Source: Fodinibacter sp963800505
Lineage (GTDB): Bacteria; Actinomycetota; Actinomycetes; Actinomycetales; Dermatophilaceae
Direction of reading: 5' to 3'
DNA: 64,000 nt
Assembly (NCBI GenBank): GCA_963800505.1
Contig: CAWDBL010000025.1
Location: 1-64,000 of the forward strand
Position numbers and translations under genes: made by a program. Below are positions 8,240 to 15,291 of this stretch, one piece after another (the first letter of the stretch is position 1; each line of letters opens with the position of its first letter). The notes beneath the pieces were generated by a model, which did not search any database, was not told where the DNA came from, and was given only the letters and a program-made list of their open reading frames with translations.

Positions 8240-9211
8240 TCACTCGTGGACGGTCACGAGTACGTTGCCGAGCTTCTGGCCGGTCTCGACGTAGTGGTAG
8301 GCGGCCACGATCTCGTCGAGCCGGAAGGTCGTCGGGTCGAGCAGCGGGCGGAAGGCGCCGCTCTCGAGACGCGAGCGCAGGTGCTCGACCACCTCAGGAG
8401 AGGTCGACGGGAACGGGAAGACCACCCGCCGGCCGCGACCGAGCCTGGTGACGAGCGGCAGCGCGATGTTCTGGGCGAACGGCCCGAGGTCGCTCGACAC
8501 GTAGACGCCGTCGGGCGTCAGCAGCTTTCGGCAGGCGCCGAAGGTGCTCTTGCCCACCATGTCGAGCACGACGTCGACGGTCTCGTCGATGGCCGTGAAG
8601 TCCTCGGCCTCGTAGTCGACGACCCGGTCGGCGCCGAGGCCGCGCACGAGCTCGACGTGCGCGGTCGGTGCCGTCGCGATGACGTGCGCGCCCAGGTCGG
8701 CGAGCAGCTGCACCGCCGCCGAGCCGATCGCCCCGGTCGCGCCGTGCACCAGGACCCTGTCGCCCGGCTGCACCCCGGCGCGGCGGATGCTGCTCAGCGC
8801 GTAGTGCGCACCCTCGGTCGCGGCGGCGGCCTGGCGCAGGTCGACCCCGTCGGGAACCGGTGCCACGAAGGAGGACTCGGCCACCGCGACGAGCTCGGCA
8901 TGGGCACCGAACCGAGGCTCGGCATAGCCGAACACACGGTCGGCCACGGCGAAACGGGTGACGTTCGGGCCGACCCGCTCGACGACTCCGGCGAACTCGG
9001 TGCCCCAGACGGGCACCTTCGGCCCGCGCCAGCCGGACACCGCGCGGATGAAGAACGGGTAGGCGCGCCGGTAGGCCGCGTCGGTGCGGTTGACCGTGGT
9101 GACGTGCACCCGCACCAGTAGGTCGTCCGAGGCGACCTCGGGCTCCGGCACGTCGTCGGCGACGCGGACGACCTCGGGTGGGCCGTACCTGGTGCTGACC
9201 GCAGCCCTCAT
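8240..9211 (-). CDS. Zinc-independent MDR alcohol dehydrogenase / quinone oxidoreductase-like
   Basis: Medium-chain dehydrogenase/reductase of about 323 aa starting at MRAAVSTRYGPPEVVRV (ATG 9211). The N-terminal GroES-like domain includes VWGTEFAGVVERVG, without the catalytic zinc ligands of true alcohol dehydrogenases. The Rossmann domain has VLVHGATGAIGSAAVQLL (about 146-163), the NAD(P)H motif of quinone oxidoreductases, followed by ADRVVDYEAEDF. The Shine-Dalgarno is weak. The most likely role is NADPH-dependent reduction of a quinone or enone; the substrate cannot be told. Confidence 0.85.
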   Translation of the reverse strand: MRAAVSTRYGPPEVVRVADDVPEPEVASDDLLVRVHVTTVNRTDAAYRRAYPFFIRAVSGWRGPKVPVWGTEFAGVVERVGPNVTRFAVADRVFGYAEPRFGAHAELVAVAESSFVAPVPDGVDLRQAAAATEGAHYALSSIRRAGVQPGDRVLVHGATGAIGSAAVQLLADLGAHVIATAPTAHVELVRGLGADRVVDYEAEDFTAIDETVDVVLDMVGKSTFGACRKLLTPDGVYVSSDLGPFAQNIALPLVTRLGRGRRVVFPFPSTSPEVVEHLRSRLESGAFRPLLDPTTFRLDEIVAAYHYVETGQKLGNVLVTVHE

Positions 9212-9281
9212 CCCCGGAACGCTACTCCGGCCCGTCGAGCCGGCCGTGCTGACGGCGCTGTAGTCACGCCGCGCTGCAACC

Positions 9282-9354
9282 CGACTTCGTGCGACTTGGG
9301 CGCGGTTTCGGGCAGGCGGCCCGGCGAAAACCGCAGCCAAGTCGCACGAAGTCG
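9282..9354. repeat. Palindromic repeat, GACTTCGTGCG family, copy 3
   Basis: Perfect 18-nt arms, CGACTTCGTGCGACTTGG at 9282-9299 and its complement at 9337-9354. A second inner pair (GCGGTTTCG against CGAAAACCGC) extends the potential hairpin. It is intergenic, upstream of the oxidoreductase. The outer 14 bases match copy 1 exactly, while the centre differs. Confidence 0.8.
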
Positions 9355-9479
9355 TTGGTGCCGGAGACGGGAAGCGGCCCGTCACCTCCGGGGAGGTGGC
9401 GGGCCGCTGCCGGTGAGGCGGGCGCGTTCGGATGCGGACGGCATCCGGTGCTCGTGCTCTGGGCTCAAGAACTCAGCGC

Positions 9480-10166
9480 TCAGAGCTCGGGCCCCTTGGC
9501 GCGCAGCTTGTCGACCTCGGACATCTTCTCGCGCAGCTCGGCGAGCCAGGTGTCGGCGTGCTCGCCGACGACCCGCACCGACCAGGCCAGCGCGTCGCTG
9601 CGCGACCGGGCGACGCCGGCGTCGACGAGGGTGTCGAGCACCGCCCGCTCGGGCTGGCGCAGCCGGGTCATGACCGGTACGGCGAGGTGGGTGAACAGCG
9701 TGGTGGTGCCACCGACGCTCGCTCCCCAGGAGACGGTGCGCTGGTAGCGGGCCTGGGCCTCCTGGGCGATGGCGATGCGCTCGTCGCGGGTCTCGGCGCG
9801 GAAGCGGCTGATCCGCCCCTCGGCCTCGGCCGCGTCGGTGCTGGCGTCGACGCCCGCGAGGGTGCCGATGACGGTGATCTCCTCGCGGTCGGCGGTGACG
9901 ACGACCTCCTCGAACCAGGCCTCGGGCAGCCGCCCGGAGAACCAGCTCTGGGCGTCGTCGGCGCTGGGCAGGTCGCCCTGCTGCCAGCCGCCGGCTCGGC
10001 CGAAGCCGCGCCCGCGGCGCATGCCCTCTGGGCCGCCGCCGGGGCCGGGTCGGCCACCGCGCGGGCCACGGCCGGGGCCGCGTCCGCCACGGGGACCGCC
10101 ACCACGGGGGGTGAGGTCGTCGTCGTTGATGGAGTCATGGGGGTGGGGTGTGTGTGGGTGTCGCAT
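9480..10166 (-). CDS. Hypothetical protein with Gly/Arg-rich N-terminus
   Basis: Function not recognised. The start ATG 10166 follows AAGGAGAGA. Residues 1-15 are His/Asp-rich (MRHPHTPHPHDS); about 20-60 are a low-complexity Gly/Arg/Pro stretch (GGRGPGRGPRGGRPGPGGG). A soluble alpha/beta region follows (WFSGRLPEAWFEEVVVTADR, EEITVIGTLAGVD), then a helical tail (SDALAWSVRVVGEHADTWL, AELREKMSEVDKLRAKGPEL) resembling the helical part of ribbon-helix-helix-like proteins. I believe homologues exist in related actinomycetes. The Gly/Arg-rich part suggests nucleic-acid or phase behaviour, but that is speculation. An operator-like dyad lies just upstream. Confidence 0.7.
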   Translation of the reverse strand: MRHPHTPHPHDSINDDDLTPRGGGPRGGRGPGRGPRGGRPGPGGGPEGMRRGRGFGRAGGWQQGDLPSADDAQSWFSGRLPEAWFEEVVVTADREEITVIGTLAGVDASTDAAEAEGRISRFRAETRDERIAIAQEAQARYQRTVSWGASVGGTTTLFTHLAVPVMTRLRQPERAVLDTLVDAGVARSRSDALAWSVRVVGEHADTWLAELREKMSEVDKLRAKGPEL

Positions 10167-10176
10167 GATTCTCTCC

Positions 10177-10207
10177 TTGCAGTGATTACTTGATTACACC
10201 ACTGCAA
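10177..10207. promoter_or_regulatory. Operator-like dyad upstream of the Gly/Arg-rich protein
   Basis: TTGCAGTG (10177-10184) and CACTGCAA (10200-10207) are perfect inverted arms flanking two direct copies of TGATTAC. The AT-rich centre stands out in a GC-rich background and overlaps the likely promoter. It is an operator for an unidentified regulator; no regulator gene is adjacent. Confidence 0.45.
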
Positions 10208-10343
10208 ACGTGCATCGGCAAGGATCCTGTTCCCCGTGTTCGCCCAGGGCAGACGGAGCCCTCGACGTGCGGGCCCATGCGCCGCACCGGCACTGCTGCG
10301 CCATTGCGGGCCCTGATGCCGGGTCGGTGGGCGGTGCGAGGAT

Positions 10344-11447
10344 GTGCCGGTGCCTGCCCCTCCCCTCTCCCGCGTGCACCGTCGCCGGCTCGCAACCCAG
10401 CGACTCTCGTCGACCGGTGTGCAGCACGGTGCCGACGCCGTGCGGTTGCTCGGCTGCGTGCAGTCGCAGGACGCGCCGCTCGCCGCATGGTCGCTCGGCA
10501 TGCGGATGGCGACCGGCACGACGTATGCCGGCGTGCTGGCAGAGCAGTCGGCCGGCGGGTGGCTGCGCACCCACGTGCTACGACCGACGTGGCACCTGCT
10601 CGCGCCCGAGGACCTGCGCTGGGTGCAAGGCGTCACCGGGCCGCGGGTCGAGAGCGGGAGCGCCGGCGTCAACCGGCGGCTGGGGCTCACCGACGAGGTC
10701 GTCACCCGGAGCCTCAAGGTGCTCGATTCGCTGCTGGCCGGTCCGACACCGGGTACGCGTCGCGAGGTGCGGGTGGCCTTCGACGCGGCCGGGCTGCCCA
10801 CGGAGGTGCAGGCCTTGGCGCACCTGCTCATCATCGCGGAGCTGCGGGCCATCATCTGCTCGGGTCCGCCGCGGGGGGTGGAGCACACCTATGTGCTGGC
10901 CGACGAGGTGGTGCCGCCGGGGCCCAACGACACGCTGGTCGACGACGACGCCCGCCGAGAGCTCACCCGGCGGTTCCTCGCTGGGCACGGCCCGGCATCC
11001 GAGCGCGACCTGGCGCGCTGGTCGACCCTGACGTTGACCCAGATCCGCAGCGCCCTGGCCGACCTCACCGACCAGCTCGAGCGGATCGACGTCGACGGGC
11101 GCGAGCTGTGGTTCGACCCCACGGTGCCCGCGCGCACGTCTCGCGAGCACGCGGCGTACCTGCTGCCGACCTTCGACGAGGTCTGCCTGACCTACCAGCA
11201 CACCGGGTTCCCACGGCGCATGCCGGACGCCACTCGGCAACGGCTGCTCTCGGAGTCGGGGGGCGGCATCGTCGTGGTGCACGGCGAGGACGTCGGCATC
11301 TGGAAGCGGACGGTGTCGCCCAGGTCGGTGCGGGTGATCGTGAGCGCCGACGCGCCGTTGGGCAGCGACGACCAGGATGCCATCGCCGAAGCCGCCCAGG
11401 CTTTCGCCGACTTCGTCGAGCGCCCCCTCGACCTTGTGTTGGCCTGA
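10344..11447 (+). CDS. HTH_42 winged-helix protein (AlkZ/YcaQ-like DNA glycosylase family)
   Basis: About 367 aa, GTG start 10344 with GAGG a few bases upstream. It belongs to the winged-helix family that includes the interstrand-crosslink glycosylases AlkZ and YcaQ/AlkX. The family's Q-x-Q catalytic motif appears in LLGCVQSQDAPLAAWSLGMR (about residues 35-54), followed by LRPTWHLLAPEDLRWV, HGPASERDLARWSTLTLTQ and LLPTFDEVCLTYQ. The length and order of elements are as expected. DNA repair by glycosylase activity is inferred from the family. It stands alone and is followed by a strong hairpin. Confidence 0.8.
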   Translation: MPVPAPPLSRVHRRRLATQRLSSTGVQHGADAVRLLGCVQSQDAPLAAWSLGMRMATGTTYAGVLAEQSAGGWLRTHVLRPTWHLLAPEDLRWVQGVTGPRVESGSAGVNRRLGLTDEVVTRSLKVLDSLLAGPTPGTRREVRVAFDAAGLPTEVQALAHLLIIAELRAIICSGPPRGVEHTYVLADEVVPPGPNDTLVDDDARRELTRRFLAGHGPASERDLARWSTLTLTQIRSALADLTDQLERIDVDGRELWFDPTVPARTSREHAAYLLPTFDEVCLTYQHTGFPRRMPDATRQRLLSESGGGIVVVHGEDVGIWKRTVSPRSVRVIVSADAPLGSDDQDAIAEAAQAFADFVERPLDLVLA

Positions 11448-11471
11448 GTCAAGCATCCGCACCTGACCGCA

Positions 11472-11513
11472 CGAAGGGCGCCGCATCCCCTGCACGGGGG
11501 GCGACGCCCTTCG
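11472..11513 (+). terminator. Rho-independent-type hairpin
   Basis: CGAAGGGCG (11472-11480) pairs with CGCCCTTCG (11505-11513), with inner CCCC/GGGG pairing, about 25 nt after the glycosylase-like gene. No T-run. It may serve as a bidirectional terminator with the LysM gene, which ends nearby on the other strand. Confidence 0.7.
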
Positions 11514-11591
11514 GCGTTCTGAGTCGGGTCGAGGGACTCAGGACGGTGGGACCGGCGCGGACCGCTCGGGGTCAGCGGCGGTCGACTGCGG

Positions 11592-11978
11592 TCAGGACCG
11601 CGGGATGACGAGCTGCTGGCCCGCGCTGATCTGGGCAGTGCTCAGCTGGTTGGCGATCTGGATCGCGACGACGGCCTGGCTCAGGTTCATCTGGGGCAGC
11701 TCGGCGAGGGCGATCTCGGAGAGCGTCTGGCCCGGGGCGACCGTGACGGTGGGCACCGGCTCGGCGGCACCGGCGCCGCCCATGCCCATCAGGCCCACGA
11801 CCGCGACGATGGCCAGCGCCAGCGCCAGCAGGGCGAGCCGGCCGCGGCGGGTGATCCGCACCGGGGTGACGGGCGCCGGGCGACCGGCCCCGCCGGGAAG
11901 CACGACGAGGTGCGGTCGACGCGGCGCCGGCGACCCGGCATACCCGAGGTCGGTGGGGCTCCACTCGAGTGCGCTCAT
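11592..11978 (-). CDS. LysM-domain membrane protein, probable SOS cell-division inhibitor
   Basis: About 128 aa. The start ATG 11978 is preceded by GGAGGGA. The N-terminal 45 residues are cytoplasmic and basic, one membrane segment (LALLALALAIVAVVGLMGMG) follows, and a LysM peptidoglycan-binding domain fills the C-terminus (VTVAPGQTLSEIALAEL, LVIPRS). A LysM protein divergent from lexA is the arrangement of SOS-induced division suppressors (YneA in Bacillus, ChiZ/Rv2719c in Mycobacterium, DivS in Corynebacterium). Here it begins 33 nt from a perfect SOS box. The division role is inferred from context and architecture. Confidence 0.8.
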   Translation of the reverse strand: MSALEWSPTDLGYAGSPAPRRPHLVVLPGGAGRPAPVTPVRITRRGRLALLALALAIVAVVGLMGMGGAGAAEPVPTVTVAPGQTLSEIALAELPQMNLSQAVVAIQIANQLSTAQISAGQQLVIPRS

Positions 11979-12010
11979 GCTTCCCTCCATCCCGGCGGCC
12001 AGGGCCACCG

Positions 12011-12026
12011 TCGAACCGGTGTTCGA
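12011..12026. promoter_or_regulatory. LexA-binding SOS box
   Basis: TCGAACCGGTGTTCGA is a perfect palindrome matching the Gram-positive/actinobacterial SOS consensus CGAAC-N4-GTTCG. It lies between the divergent LysM gene and lexA, closest to the LysM gene. Confidence 0.9.
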
Positions 12027-12102
12027 TAGAACGTCTGTACGAGTTGTAGCACGGATGTTCGAGCCGTTCAAGACACGCCTCGAAGAAATGTTTGAATTGT
12101 GT

Positions 12103-12117
12103 GTACGAGACTCGTAC
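12103..12117. promoter_or_regulatory. GTACGAG-A-CTCGTAC palindrome upstream of lexA
   Basis: Perfect 7-nt arms about one single base, about 130 nt upstream of the lexA start. GTACGAG occurs again at about 12038. It does not match the SOS consensus, so it may be a second regulator's operator in the lexA promoter. Confidence 0.4.
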
Positions 12118-12248
12118 GATGTGTGCATGCCGGTAAGCCTGCCGAGCACCACTGACAGTCGGGCTGACCTGCGGAAACATCCGGAGCCCACCCGGCTCCG
12201 GCGCAGGACCGCACTCCCGACAGCAGGGATGACACCGAAGGGGTCGAC

Positions 12249-12971
12249 ATGGCACGTCCGAGGAACGCCGACATCCACGAGATGCCCGATCGTGGCGACG
12301 GCGGGGCGCTCACGCACCGCCAGCGCAAGGTGCTCGAGGTGATCCGCAACTCCATCGACCGGCGCGGCTACCCGCCGAGCATGCGCGAGATCGGCGACGC
12401 CGTGGGCCTCACCTCCCCCAGCTCGGTCGCCCACCAGCTCTCGGCCCTGGAGCGCAAGGGCTACCTGCGCCGCGACCCCAACCGGCCGCGCGCCATCGAG
12501 GTCATCTCGCCCGACACCGCCAGCGACGAGCCGGGCTACCGGGGCGCCGCCGAGCACGACGACGTCGACGTCACCGGCATCAACGACCAGCGACCGGAGG
12601 CCACCTACGTGCCGGTGCTCGGCCGGATCGCCGCCGGTGTGCCGATCACCGCCGAGGAGGTCGTCGACGACGTCTTCCCCCTCCCCCGCCAGATCGTCGG
12701 CGAGGGCTCGCTCTTCCTGCTCAAGGTGGTCGGCGACTCGATGGTCGACGCCGCCATCTGCGACGGCGACTGGGTGGTCGTGCGCCAGCAGCCCAGCGCC
12801 GACAACGGCGACATCGTGGCCGCGATGCTCGACAACGAGGCCACCGTGAAGACCTTCAAGCGGCGCGACGGCAAGGTGTGGCTGATGCCGCACAACCCCG
12901 CCTTCTCGCCGATCGACGGTGACCACGCCACCATCCTCGGCAAGGTGACGGCCGTCCTGCGCCGGGTCTGA
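12249..12971 (+). CDS. lexA: SOS response repressor LexA
   Basis: Repressor and self-cleaving protease of the SOS regulon. An N-terminal winged helix covers about residues 20-85 (LTHRQRKVLEVIRNSIDRRG, PPSMREIGDAVGLTSPSSVA). The cleavage site Ala-Gly is in GRIAAGVPITAEE, the catalytic serine in VVGDSMVDAAI, and the lysine in ATVKTFKRRDG. About 240 aa, usual for actinobacteria. The ATG at 12249 (MARPRNADIHEMP) is the first in frame. It is divergent from the LysM gene across a region with a perfect SOS box, which supports autoregulation. Confidence 0.97.
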   Translation: MARPRNADIHEMPDRGDGGALTHRQRKVLEVIRNSIDRRGYPPSMREIGDAVGLTSPSSVAHQLSALERKGYLRRDPNRPRAIEVISPDTASDEPGYRGAAEHDDVDVTGINDQRPEATYVPVLGRIAAGVPITAEEVVDDVFPLPRQIVGEGSLFLLKVVGDSMVDAAICDGDWVVVRQQPSADNGDIVAAMLDNEATVKTFKRRDGKVWLMPHNPAFSPIDGDHATILGKVTAVLRRV

Positions 12972-12983
12972 CCCGCTGCACGC

Positions 12984-13024
12984 GACGAGGGCCCGACGTC
13001 CACCCCGGACGTCGGGCCCTCGTC
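12984..13024 (+). terminator. lexA terminator
   Basis: A perfect 18-bp stem (GACGAGGGCCCGACGTCC at 12984-13001 against 13007-13024) with a 5-nt loop, followed by ATT, directly after lexA. It is probably shared with the convergent DUF4259 gene. Confidence 0.85.
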
Positions 13025-13051
13025 ATTGCGGGCTGCCCTGGTGAGTGCCGG

Positions 13052-13477
13052 TCAGTCGTCGCGGTCGCCGAGCCAGGCCAGCGCGCGGTGGCACGACGCG
13101 GTGACATCGTCGGCCAGGCCGGCCTCGTCCCACAGCTGCCACCACTCGCTGTCCTGCGAGCGCACCGCCCGGCGCAGCACCTGGCGCGCCTTTTCGCGAA
13201 GCTCCTCGTCGCCGGTCGGCAGCGGCTCGGTGGCGAGCCAGCCCGGCAGGTTTCGTTCTCCGACAGCCGCGTCGGGGTTCACCGAGGCGCCGACCGCCGC
13301 GGCTCCGGCCACGGCCTCGCACATCTGCGGCGCCTCGACGTAGCCGGTGCTGAGCAGCACGGAGTCGAGCGCCTCGAGCACCCGGTGCCCCCGGTCCTGG
13401 GCCGGCAGGTCGGCGAGCTCACCCAGGAAGTCGAGCGCGTCGTCGTTCTCGAACGGTCCGGACCCGATGGCTCCCAT
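13052..13477 (-). CDS. DUF4259 domain-containing protein
   Basis: About 141 aa. It opens MGAIGSGPFENDDALDFLGE, the diagnostic start of DUF4259 proteins (MGxWGxGPFxNDDALDxL). The rest is helical, with EAPQMCEAVAGAAAVGA and a Trp-rich segment SEWWQLWDEAG near the C-terminus. No molecular function is known for this family; members are common in actinomycetes and sometimes lie near toxins or immunity genes, which I do not see here. Confidence 0.85.
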   Translation of the reverse strand: MGAIGSGPFENDDALDFLGELADLPAQDRGHRVLEALDSVLLSTGYVEAPQMCEAVAGAAAVGASVNPDAAVGERNLPGWLATEPLPTGDEELREKARQVLRRAVRSQDSEWWQLWDEAGLADDVTASCHRALAWLGDRDD

Positions 13478-13545
13478 GGGGGCAGCGTATCGCCGCCGTC
13501 AGCGGGCCGTGACGGGGGCCACGCGGCCCCACCCCCGGCATCCGG

Positions 13546-14094
13546 CTAGCTGCGCACCCGCTGCCACCAGGTGGTGTCGACCCACCGGTCGAACTTGCGG
13601 CCCACCTCGCGCAACGTGCCCACCCGCTCGAAGCCGAGGGCTTCGTGCAGCGCCTCGCTGGCGGCATTCGGCTGGGCGATGACGGCGAGGCAGACGTGGA
13701 TACCGTCGGCGTCGACCCGCGCGAGCAGCTCCTCGTAGAGCGCGCGCCCGAGGCCGCGGCCGCGTGCGTCCGGGGCGAGGTAGACCGAGGTCTCCCGGGT
13801 GCCGTCGTACGCCGGGCGCGGCCGGTAGGTGGCGGCATACGCCATGCCGATGACACGGCCCCGTTCCTCCGCGACGACCACGTGGTCCCCTGGTCGGGTG
13901 CTCGCGACGCGCTCGGCGAACAGCTCGGGCGGCTGCGGCTCGACGTCGAAGGTGGAGACGCTGTGCGCGACGGCCTCGTTGTAGATGTCGGCCAGCGCGG
14001 GCAGGTCGTCGGCGATCGCCGTGCGCAGGGTCAGGCGTCCGGATGCCGGGCGCCGGCTCGCGTCGTCCGTCGCCTCGCGGAGGGGGTCGGCCAT
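13546..14094 (-). CDS. GNAT acetyltransferase, phosphinothricin-acetyltransferase-like
   Basis: About 182 aa with the layout of PAT/MnaT enzymes: RTAIADDLPALADIYNEAVA, VSTFDVEPQPPELFAERV, acetyl-CoA loop VYLAPDARGRGLGRALYEEL (about 105-124), then NAASEALHEALGFERVGTL and FDRWVDTTWWQR. Homologues N-acetylate phosphinothricin, methionine sulfoximine or related amino acids; the true substrate is unknown. Its ATG shares one base with the Sir2 stop (TGATG), so translation of the two is probably coupled. Confidence 0.85.
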   Translation of the reverse strand: MADPLREATDDASRRPASGRLTLRTAIADDLPALADIYNEAVAHSVSTFDVEPQPPELFAERVASTRPGDHVVVAEERGRVIGMAYAATYRPRPAYDGTRETSVYLAPDARGRGLGRALYEELLARVDADGIHVCLAVIAQPNAASEALHEALGFERVGTLREVGRKFDRWVDTTWWQRVRS

Positions 14095-14954
14095 CAGGCG
14101 GCGACGCCGGCGCGGAGCACCTCGCCGAGGGTGGGGGCGAGGGAGGCGTCGACGCGCAGCGTCATCAGGTCGTCGCCACGGGTGGGGCCACGGGTCACCG
14201 CCATCACCGGGATGCCGCGCTTGGCCGCGTGCCGCACGAACCGCAGCCCGCTCATCACGGCGAGCGAGGAGCCGAGGACGAGGAGGGCGGGGGCGGCGTC
14301 GGTGAGGGCGTAGCAGGCGTCGACCCGCTCCCTTGGCACCGAGCCGCCGAAGAACACGACATCGGGCTTGAGGGCGTCACCGCCGCACACCGTGCAGCGC
14401 GGCAGGTGGAAGCCGGCGACCAGGTCGTCGTCGAGCACGATGTCACCGTCGGGGCGGATCTGGCTGCTGACCCGCGAGCCGTCGGGCGCCTCACCGCTGG
14501 CCAGCCGGTCGAAGCCGTGGTTGGCCTCGTACATCCGCGCCTGCAGCAGGTCGCGGTCGGACCGGTCGCCGCAGGTCAGACAGACCACCTCGGCGAGGCT
14601 GCCGTGCAGCTCGGTGACGTCGCGGCTGCCGGCGGCCTGGTGCAGGCCGTCGACGTTCTGGGTGATCACCGGGCCGAGCACCCCGCGGCGCTGCAGGTCG
14701 GCGACAGCGAGGTGCGCGGCGTTCGGCTCGGCCGAGCTGAACCGCTGCCAGCCGATGAACGAGCGTGCCCAGTAGCGCTGGCGGGCCTCGCTGGTGCCGA
14801 TGAACTCGCCGTGCTGCATCGGGGTGACCCGCCTGGTGCCGTCGGGGCCGCGGTAGTCGGGGATGCCCGAGTCGGTGGAGATGCCGGCACCGGTGAGGAC
14901 GAGGGTGCCCGGGTAGGCGTGGAGGAGCGCGGCGAGCGCGGCGGCATCCGGCAT
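14094..14954 (-). CDS. Sir2-family NAD-dependent protein deacetylase
   Basis: Sirtuin of about 286 aa (start ATG 14954, MPDAAALAALLHAYPG). Motifs in order: GAGIS with STDSGIPDYRG (about 22-37), ITQNVDGLHQAAG, catalytic His in TELHGSLAEVVC, zinc cysteines in CLTCGD and CTVCGGDALKPDVVFFG, and LGSSLAVMSG. It removes acyl groups from lysine using NAD, releasing O-acetyl-ADP-ribose. It is co-translated with the downstream GNAT gene, an acetylation/deacetylation pairing of possible functional meaning. Confidence 0.92.
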   Translation of the reverse strand: MPDAAALAALLHAYPGTLVLTGAGISTDSGIPDYRGPDGTRRVTPMQHGEFIGTSEARQRYWARSFIGWQRFSSAEPNAAHLAVADLQRRGVLGPVITQNVDGLHQAAGSRDVTELHGSLAEVVCLTCGDRSDRDLLQARMYEANHGFDRLASGEAPDGSRVSSQIRPDGDIVLDDDLVAGFHLPRCTVCGGDALKPDVVFFGGSVPRERVDACYALTDAAPALLVLGSSLAVMSGLRFVRHAAKRGIPVMAVTRGPTRGDDLMTLRVDASLAPTLGEVLRAGVAA

Positions 14955-15037
14955 GGCGACGATTATCCCCGGCGTGACCGTCTCCGGCGCGCCACGTCGA
15001 ACGTGCCGGGTCCGGCGGCGCCGGGCGGACGGCATCC

Positions 15038-15195
15038 GACTGATTGCGGATCACCCACCTCGGACCCGGCTTCGGGACGCCCTGAGAGGTGGGAGAACCG
15101 CAAGAAGTCAGGTGGGAGAACCGCAAGAAGTCAGGTGGGAGAACCGCAAGAAGTCGGGTGGGAGCTGAGAGTGTGACCGCAAGGAGTCGGGGATG
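15038..15195. repeat. Tandem and inverted copies of the GACTTCGTGCG-family arm, copy 4
   Basis: Three exact, contiguous 23-nt units (15087-15109, 15110-15132, 15133-15155) each contain GGGAGAACCGCAAGAAGTC. A degenerate fourth follows (ACCGCAAGGAGTC, to about 15193). A single inverted arm at 15038-15060 (GACTGATTGCGGATCACCC and so on) matches the complement of the unit at 19 of 23 positions. This fills the 337-nt gap between the divergent Sir2 and LysR genes. Unit contiguity rules out a CRISPR array. Confidence 0.85.
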
Positions 15196-15265
15196 GCGAG
15201 CTGAGAGTGCTGACCCGGACGCTCCAGGCGAAGCATGACGGTTCGTGTGGGGATGTGGCGAACGG

Positions 15266-15291
15266 ATAACGTCGCGTTATAGAATGCGCTC
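15266..15291 (+). promoter_or_regulatory. LysR-type operator and -10 box, near-leaderless start
   Basis: ATAACG-TCG-CGTTAT (15266-15280) is a perfect dyad containing the T-N11-A signature of LysR sites. It overlaps TATAGAAT (15278-15285), a good -10 box only seven bases before the ATG. Transcription would start at or next to the start codon, so the mRNA is probably leaderless or nearly so and autorepressed. Confidence 0.6.

Noticed and set aside
15087..15193. CRISPR-like array.
   Set aside because: The 23-nt units are contiguous, without spacers, and no cas genes are present. They belong to the palindromic-arm family.
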